A DNA stretch of 39,598 nt from Bacteroidia bacterium (GTDB lineage Bacteria > Bacteroidota > Bacteroidia > Chitinophagales > Saprospiraceae), in contig JAUIKE010000066.1 in the NCBI GenBank assembly GCA_030430845.1, forward strand, positions 1 through 39,598, in the 5' to 3' direction. The position numbers and the translations under genes are program-made. The stretch's first letter is position 1. Every line of letters starts with the position of its first letter. Shown in pieces: positions 33,837 through 39,598 of this stretch. Under the pieces are notes generated by a model. It searched no databases, was not told where the DNA came from, and worked only from the letters and a program-made list of their open reading frames with translations.

Positions 33837-36800
33837 GTGACTAACTTTAAAATATCAAGCCTGATTGGTCTCTGTCTTTGCATCCTGACTGTAAGTACCA
33901 GCTTCTCACAAGAAGGCGATCAATTACTAGACGGCATCGGAGAAACCGGATTGATTGCTCGTTATCTTCTGGATGATTCTGCTAAAGATTGGTCCAGAAA
34001 TGATTTGAATGGACAAATAATAGGCGCGCAAACATTTATCAGTGATGATACTTTTGGAAAAGTAATTGCTCTTTCAGCCGCCGGCAAAAAGTATATCCAA
34101 CTACCAAATAAGATGTTGGTTGGCGAAGCAGCAATTAGCATCACGGGTTGGATTTATTTACCTGCTGCTCAACGGAATAAAACTATTATTGACTTTGGCA
34201 GGGAGAGCCTCTCGAAGTTTTCTATCGTTGCCAAAGGCATCAATAATACTGAACAGCTCGTCGAAATATCTGATACCGGTAGCTATTCCATTTCGATAGC
34301 CTTAAAACCTGAAAAGTGGCATCATTTTGCGGTGGTCATTAACCCAGCTAATAAATTCATCAATACTTATGTGGATGGAGTACTCGTTGAAAAGAAAAAC
34401 ATTCCTAACCTGGAATTGGAAAAGCTATTCTTCCAGGGTGCTGTGGATGCAACGCGACTTTATATCGGCCGATCCCTTTCGGCCAATCCTACTTTTCTAA
34501 ATGCCAATCTACACGATTTCAGATTTTACAGAATACCACTAAACGAGGAACAAATTACCACCATACACCATAATGCTATACAAATTGAGGCCGCTGTTGT
34601 AAACGAAAGAAAGGAAACGAATGATGATCTGCCACAATTTAATGAAAACACTCCTCAACTGTACAATCAATACTTAATTGAGGTGCCTGACATACATGTC
34701 ACAACTGCCTTGGGCCACCTGCCTCGATTGCCTCGCTATATTCCCGCTCAATACAAAGCTGGAATCAATGGAGGCAAGGTTCGAATCCAATGGCCGGCTC
34801 CTGTAGACAATAATCAGGTATTGAAACCCGGCAAATATACGATGACCGGCAGGGTAGCAGGTACTGACTTTAGACCCAAAGCTTTCGTCACGGTTCTTGA
34901 CAATGACAATTCCCAAACGCCTACTCGAAATTTAGCTCCCTTTTCACTCTATCAAGTGCAACTTGACAAAGACATACACGGTCAGAATACCAAGTTTATC
35001 AAGAATAGAGACTTGTTCATTTCAACATTAGCTCAGACCGATCCAGATGCCTTCCTGTATATGTTTAGAAATGCGTTTGGACAGGAACAACCAAAAGGTG
35101 CAGCGCCTCTTAAAGGCTGGGATTCTCAGGAAACAAAATTGCGCGGACATGCTACTGGTCATTATCTAACAGCCATTGCGCAGGCCTATGCAAGTACCTC
35201 TTATTCCAAAACGCTACAGAATAATTTTTATGGTAAGATGGAATATATGGTCGACGTGCTGTATCAATTATCTCAGTTATCGGGTCAACCCAATCCGAAT
35301 GAGGATCAGAAAGGCGCTTATAATGCCGACCCAGTCGCTGTTAAACCAAGTGCCGACAAACCGGATTTTGATTCCGACCTAAGCGAGGAGGGCATTCGAA
35401 CAGACTATTGGAATTGGGGCAAGGGCTACTTAAGTGCTTATCCGCCGGATCAATTTATTATGCTTGAAAAAGGAGCGAAATATGGTAGAGATAGCACCAA
35501 AGTTTGGGCACCCTATTACACCTTGCACAAAATATTGACAGGACTGCTGGATATCTATGAACTTACAGACAATGAAAAGGCGCTAGAAACCGCTAAAGGG
35601 ATGGGAACCTGGGTACATGCACGACTGAGTAAGTTGTCCAATGAAACCCTTATCAAAATGTGGAACACCTACATCGCTGGTGAATACGGAGGAATGAATG
35701 AAGTCATGGCACGACTTTATCGACTAACGAATGAAAAACGGTACTTTGAACTCGCTCAACTATTTGACAACATCAAAGTTTTCTATGGCGATGCTAAGCA
35801 CAGTCATGGTCTGGCCAAGAATGTCGATAGTTTCAGAGGCTTGCATGCCAACCAGCATATACCTCAGATCGTAGGTGCATTAGAAATGTATCGCGATTCT
35901 AAGGCACCGACCTATTATCACATTGCCGATAACTTTTGGTACAAAGCCACTCAAGATTACAGTTACAGTATCGGAGGCGTTGCGGGAGCAAGGACACCCG
36001 CCAATGCAGAATGCTTTACCATCGAACCTGCTACCTTATATGAGCATGGGTTATCCGTAGGAGGGCAAAATGAAACTTGCGCTACTTACAATATGCTGAA
36101 GTTGACAAAAAACTTATTCCTTTTTGATCAACGTGGCGACCTGATGGACTACTATGAGCGTGCATTATACAATCATATACTTGCTTCGGTCTCAGATGAC
36201 AGCCCTGCCAATACCTATCATGTACCCTTACGAGCGGGTTCAGCCAAGCATTTTGGTAATGCGGAAATGAGTGGCTTTACTTGTTGCAACGGAACGGCAT
36301 TGGAAAGCAGTACCAAGCTTCAAAATTCCATTTATTTCAGGAGTCAGGATAATCAGCAACTCTACGTGAATCTATTTATACCCTCTACACTCGATTGGAC
36401 GGAACGAAAAGTCCGGATCGTCCAGCAAACTGCCTTTCCCAAAGAAGACCGTACTCGATTGTTGATAAAAAAAGGTAGAGGTAAATTCGAAATTAAAATA
36501 CGCATTCCTCATTGGGCGACCAAAGGCGCTTCCATTAGCATTAATGGCAAGCTGCAGGAAGTCAATATCAGTCCGGGCAGCTATGTGAGTTTGCAAAGAA
36601 AATGGAAAAAGGGGGATCTAATAGAGCTCCATCTCCCTTTTCAGTTCCATCTGGCTCCGCTCATGGATCAGCAAAATATTGCCAGCTTATTTTATGGTCC
36701 TGTTTTGCTGGCAGCCCAGGAAACGGAAGCCCGAGAAGAATGGAGAGCGGTCACTTTATTTGCAGAAGATATCAGCAAATCCATTAAGGGCGATCCGGAA

Positions 36801-36893
36801 AAATTAGAATTTGAAATTGATGGGATACCATTTAAACCCTTTTATGAAACTTTTGGCCGCCATTCTGTTTATCTTAATGTCACGCTTAAATAA
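33837..36893 (+). CDS. GH127-type beta-L-arabinofuranosidase with LamG and Ig-like domains
   Basis: A 1018-residue secreted glycosidase starting at a GTG. Signal peptide at about 1-25; LamG/concanavalin-like domain at about 35-240 (ISITGWIYLP, WHHFAVVINP, NTYVDGVLV, FRFYRIPLNEEQI); an Ig-like domain at about 275-360 (PGKYTMTGRVAGTDF); then a DUF1680/GH127 catalytic domain from about 365. By comparison with the HypBA1 enzyme, Glu746 and Cys748 (NETCATYNML) and Cys816-Cys817 (GFTCCNGTALES) are the zinc/nucleophile set, and Glu730 may be the acid/base. GH127 removes beta-L-arabinofuranose and related sugars from plant or algal glycans. No T9SS domain is seen. The DUF5695 gene follows after 24 bp, so the two probably form an operon. 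Confidence 0.92.
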   Translation: MTNFKISSLIGLCLCILTVSTSFSQEGDQLLDGIGETGLIARYLLDDSAKDWSRNDLNGQIIGAQTFISDDTFGKVIALSAAGKKYIQLPNKMLVGEAAISITGWIYLPAAQRNKTIIDFGRESLSKFSIVAKGINNTEQLVEISDTGSYSISIALKPEKWHHFAVVINPANKFINTYVDGVLVEKKNIPNLELEKLFFQGAVDATRLYIGRSLSANPTFLNANLHDFRFYRIPLNEEQITTIHHNAIQIEAAVVNERKETNDDLPQFNENTPQLYNQYLIEVPDIHVTTALGHLPRLPRYIPAQYKAGINGGKVRIQWPAPVDNNQVLKPGKYTMTGRVAGTDFRPKAFVTVLDNDNSQTPTRNLAPFSLYQVQLDKDIHGQNTKFIKNRDLFISTLAQTDPDAFLYMFRNAFGQEQPKGAAPLKGWDSQETKLRGHATGHYLTAIAQAYASTSYSKTLQNNFYGKMEYMVDVLYQLSQLSGQPNPNEDQKGAYNADPVAVKPSADKPDFDSDLSEEGIRTDYWNWGKGYLSAYPPDQFIMLEKGAKYGRDSTKVWAPYYTLHKILTGLLDIYELTDNEKALETAKGMGTWVHARLSKLSNETLIKMWNTYIAGEYGGMNEVMARLYRLTNEKRYFELAQLFDNIKVFYGDAKHSHGLAKNVDSFRGLHANQHIPQIVGALEMYRDSKAPTYYHIADNFWYKATQDYSYSIGGVAGARTPANAECFTIEPATLYEHGLSVGGQNETCATYNMLKLTKNLFLFDQRGDLMDYYERALYNHILASVSDDSPANTYHVPLRAGSAKHFGNAEMSGFTCCNGTALESSTKLQNSIYFRSQDNQQLYVNLFIPSTLDWTERKVRIVQQTAFPKEDRTRLLIKKGRGKFEIKIRIPHWATKGASISINGKLQEVNISPGSYVSLQRKWKKGDLIELHLPFQFHLAPLMDQQNIASLFYGPVLLAAQETEAREEWRAVTLFAEDISKSIKGDPEKLEFEIDGIPFKPFYETFGRHSVYLNVTLK

Positions 36894-36917
36894 TAGACTA
36901 AATTCTATTCCACTATC

Positions 36918-39598
36918 ATGAAAAGTCAGCTATCTATCTGCTTGCTATTTTTTTTATTGCTTTCGCTAAACCTGAAATCTCAGAATTATTGGAGAGCAAT
37001 AGAGGAGAAAGAACCCACCTTAGGCATCGCAGAAGTATTTCAAAAGTTTGAAACCCCGCAATTTCAACTGAAGTTGGTCAAAGCCTCGCAGACCGTGGCT
37101 GCTTTGCGTCCAAATGAAGCCCCAAGGTTCGACTTCACGCCTGGCGATAGATTGGAAATCAGAGATAAAGATGGACTCTATCATTTGGGAGATATCAATC
37201 TCCGATTAAGAACGGAAGCTGGAAGCTGGAAGGAATATTCTACGGCTACCAAACGCGCTGCAGTGACACCATTAGCCGGCACCGACAAGATATTGGCCGG
37301 TGCAGATTTGGCCAACACCTTACCCGCTGATATACCGGTTAGCGTAAAAAGGTTTTACGAAATCGACCAGGAGCAATTGGTACTGCGATTTGAGATAAGC
37401 AATAAGGTGTCGAGTACCATTGAAATTGGAGCCTTGGGCATTCCTATGATCTTTAACAACATATTGGAAGGCAAATCTTTGGAAGAGGCGCATGCACAGA
37501 ATGTATTTTTCGATCCTTACATTGGCATGGATGCAGGCTATTTGGAAGTCAAAAGATTACATGGTCGCGGACCGACTCTGCTGGTGCTACCCAACGAAAA
37601 CATGGCCTTTGAAGCGTACCGCCCTTTGTTAGATGATCCTTCCAGGAGGTCGGTCGTGTTCGAAGGTTTTCACGAGTGGATGAGTTGTACCAAAGCCTAT
37701 GCTGAAAATGAATGGCAAGGCGTTCAACAATGGAACACCCCCAGTACTGTCCTATTGGCCCCAGGAGAAAGTAAAAACTTTTCGATACGATTCGTGCTAT
37801 CTGATAGAATTGAAGAGGTACCCCCCAAATTAGCAGAAGTTGGGCATCCGGTAGCCACCGGTATCCCCGGTTATGTCATCCCCCAGGATGTAAAAGCCCA
37901 ATTGTTCCTGGATTATCAGGAAGACATAAAATCTATGGAAATTGAACCGAAGGGCAGCCTTGAAATAACGCGAGATGGACAAACAAAAAGTGGACTAAAA
38001 AAATATTCAGTTAGTGGAAAGAAATGGGGACAATCTCGATTGACCGTCATTTACAACGATGGCCTTAAGCAAACGATTCACTACAAAGTCATCAAACCCG
38101 AATCAGAAGTCGTCAAAGATGTAGGGCATTTCCTAACCACTGAACAATGGTTTGATCAACCGGACCCCTATTTTAACAGAACCCATTCCGTCATTAGCTA
38201 TGATTATGACACCAAAACCCAGATTACTCAGGATTCCCGAGCCTGGATCGCAGGGCTGAGTGATGAAGGGGGTGCCGGTAGCTGGTTAGCAGCGGTAATG
38301 AAACAACTCGTGCAGCCCGATAAAGAGGAAATCGAAAAAATGCAACTATTTATAGATAGTACGCTATGGGGCGGCATTCAGTATAAAGACGGCCCTCTAA
38401 AATATGCCGTCAGGAAGAGCCTTTTTTACTATGAGCCGGATTCTTTGCCTGCGGGAACGTATAGTGACGACATCAATTATTCCACCTGGGCCGCCTGGAA
38501 TAAAAAACATGCCGAAAGTGTCGGGCGGTCTTACAACTATCCGCATGTAGCCGCTGCTTACTGGACTATGTATCGCCTGGCCAGGTATCATGAAGGTTTG
38601 GTGGATAACAGAAGCTGGGATTGGTATCTCAGGCAAGCATATCATACGATCGTCGCGATGGTAGAGCATGCGCCTCATTATGCGCAGTATGGTCAAATGG
38701 AAGGCTCGGTATTTTTGTTCATTTTGAAAGATTTACAACACGAACAATTTGATGAGCTGGCCGCCGATTTAACTGCCAAAATGAAAGATCGAGCGGTTCA
38801 CTGGAGGGCTTTGAGGTATCCTTTTGGTAGTGAGATGCCTTGGGACTGTACGGGCCAGGAAGAGGTGTATATGTGGTCAGATTATTTTGGATATGATGAA
38901 AAAGCTCAAGTTACACTGAATGCGATTTTGGCGTATATGCCCGCTATTGCACATTGGGCATACAATGGAAATGCCCATCGATACTGGGATTTTTTGTATG
39001 GCGGCAAATCAGGAAAGACCTCCAGAGTAGAAAGGCAAATTCATCACTATGGTTCTGCACTCAATGCGATTCCCGTTTTACATCACTATAGGAAGCATCC
39101 AGAAAATTTTCATTTATTAAAAATAGGCTACGGCGGTCTTTTGGGAGGCATTTCCAATATTACGCAGGATGGTTTTGGACCGGCTGCCTTTCATTCTTTT
39201 CCTTCTACCTTAAAAATAGATGGTATTTCCGGGGATTACGGCTCCGGATTCTACGGCTATGCAGTCAATTCCTCTACCTATCTGACGCATCAGGAAGACC
39301 TCGGTTGGTTAGCTTTTGGTGGTAATTTGACTCAACAAGGCAACATCATCACCCTTGAACTAACGACTGCTGCTAAGTCCCGCATTTATATCGCACCGAA
39401 AAAACTATGGTTAACCTTAGATGCCGGAACGTTCAAATCGGTAAGCTATAATACGGACACAGAAGAAGTCGTCGTCACCTTAAATCCGAAAGATCCATTT
39501 ACGCCTCAGGCATTTTTAAGAGCGAATCTTACATTGGATTTGCCTTATGAAATGGTGCGGAATGCTTATAAGATTCCGTTAAAGGCAGGTAGTAGTGA
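36918..39598 (+). CDS. DUF5695 domain-containing secreted protein (partial, runs off window)
   Basis: Open for 893 codons from the ATG at 36918 to the end of the window without a stop, so the 3' end is missing. A signal peptide is present (about residues 1-23, ending LNLKSQ). The middle and end match DUF5695, a family associated with carbohydrate-active loci: SYDYDTKTQITQDSRAWIAG, SDEGGAGSWLAAVMKQ, SYNYPHVAAAYWTMYRLARY, YGQMEGSVF, YPFGSEMPWDCTGQEEVYMW and ISGDYGSGFYGYAVNS. Conserved acidic and aromatic residues and helical repeats suggest an (alpha/alpha)6-type glycoside hydrolase or lyase fold, but activity is not established. It follows the GH127 gene by 24 bp and is probably its partner on the same glycan. 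Confidence 0.87.
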   Translation, partial: MKSQLSICLLFFLLLSLNLKSQNYWRAIEEKEPTLGIAEVFQKFETPQFQLKLVKASQTVAALRPNEAPRFDFTPGDRLEIRDKDGLYHLGDINLRLRTEAGSWKEYSTATKRAAVTPLAGTDKILAGADLANTLPADIPVSVKRFYEIDQEQLVLRFEISNKVSSTIEIGALGIPMIFNNILEGKSLEEAHAQNVFFDPYIGMDAGYLEVKRLHGRGPTLLVLPNENMAFEAYRPLLDDPSRRSVVFEGFHEWMSCTKAYAENEWQGVQQWNTPSTVLLAPGESKNFSIRFVLSDRIEEVPPKLAEVGHPVATGIPGYVIPQDVKAQLFLDYQEDIKSMEIEPKGSLEITRDGQTKSGLKKYSVSGKKWGQSRLTVIYNDGLKQTIHYKVIKPESEVVKDVGHFLTTEQWFDQPDPYFNRTHSVISYDYDTKTQITQDSRAWIAGLSDEGGAGSWLAAVMKQLVQPDKEEIEKMQLFIDSTLWGGIQYKDGPLKYAVRKSLFYYEPDSLPAGTYSDDINYSTWAAWNKKHAESVGRSYNYPHVAAAYWTMYRLARYHEGLVDNRSWDWYLRQAYHTIVAMVEHAPHYAQYGQMEGSVFLFILKDLQHEQFDELAADLTAKMKDRAVHWRALRYPFGSEMPWDCTGQEEVYMWSDYFGYDEKAQVTLNAILAYMPAIAHWAYNGNAHRYWDFLYGGKSGKTSRVERQIHHYGSALNAIPVLHHYRKHPENFHLLKIGYGGLLGGISNITQDGFGPAAFHSFPSTLKIDGISGDYGSGFYGYAVNSSTYLTHQEDLGWLAFGGNLTQQGNIITLELTTAAKSRIYIAPKKLWLTLDAGTFKSVSYNTDTEEVVVTLNPKDPFTPQAFLRANLTLDLPYEMVRNAYKIPLKAGSS

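Noticed and set aside
38397..38696. A 99-codon minus-strand frame near the window end
   Set aside because: It lies opposite a continuous 893-codon plus-strand frame that matches DUF5695 and has a signal peptide.
1..39598. tRNA, rRNA, prophage, insertion-sequence transposase or toxin-antitoxin genes
   Set aside because: None was recognised on either strand; the only mobile-looking DNA is the non-coding palindromic repeats.

Overview
The window looks like a chromosomal segment of a marine or aquatic Bacteroidota, most probably of the Saprospiraceae/Lewinella type. The grounds are C-terminal type IX secretion (T9SS) sorting domains on secreted proteins, Bacteroidota-style lipoproteins, a split three-gene transhydrogenase (pntAA-pntAB-pntB), two-component-regulator-type propeller repeats, a Uma2-family protein, and mid-range GC. 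Genus is inference; there is no rRNA or tRNA in the window.

Layout. 1-6 kb (minus strand): an SPFH/stomatin membrane protein, the proton-translocating NAD(P) transhydrogenase operon, msrA and a histidine phosphatase. 6-9.4 kb (plus): a family 2 glycosyltransferase, a cluster of nested palindromes, and two secreted proteins of unknown function. 9.4-14.3 kb: an FtsX/MacB-type permease (minus), a Uma2 protein and an FMN/3Fe-4S glutamate-synthase-like protein (both plus). 14.3-19.3 kb (minus): a 1653-residue T9SS-secreted protein with a BNR propeller and seven 47-residue repeats. 19.4-23.5 kb: an SRPBCC protein, a 5'-truncated Crp/Fnr gene, and an AraC regulator divergent from an aldehyde dehydrogenase followed by DUF779. 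23.5-29.4 kb (minus): DUF2200, a propeller lipoprotein, a 59-residue one-blade relative, a PL6 polysaccharide lyase, menB and a PL7 alginate lyase. 29.5-33.5 kb (minus): an accessory block of serine hydrolase, rifampin ADP-ribosyltransferase, SUMF1-fold protein and clostripain-like protease. 33.8 kb to the end (plus): a GH127-type arabinofuranosidase with LamG and Ig-like domains, then a DUF5695 protein that runs off the window.

Functional reading. Surface and extracellular polysaccharide use is the main accessory theme: PL6 (T9SS cargo) and PL7 (probable lipoprotein) suggest alginate breakdown, and GH127 plus DUF5695 suggest an arabinose-containing glycan. No SusC/SusD pair is present. AraC, aldehyde dehydrogenase and DUF779 form a recognisable aldehyde-oxidation module. 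The transhydrogenase, msrA and menB (type II, bicarbonate-independent signature) are housekeeping redox and quinone functions.

The least explained elements are non-coding: a heptanucleotide-repeat hairpin in a divergent promoter region, a 190-bp nest of palindromes, two hairpins sharing a 17-bp motif, and a short spacer sequence placed at the same distance behind two neighbouring accessory genes, which hints at cassette-like acquisition. I did not find a clear, wholly new multi-gene system; the spacer-linked accessory block is the best candidate.
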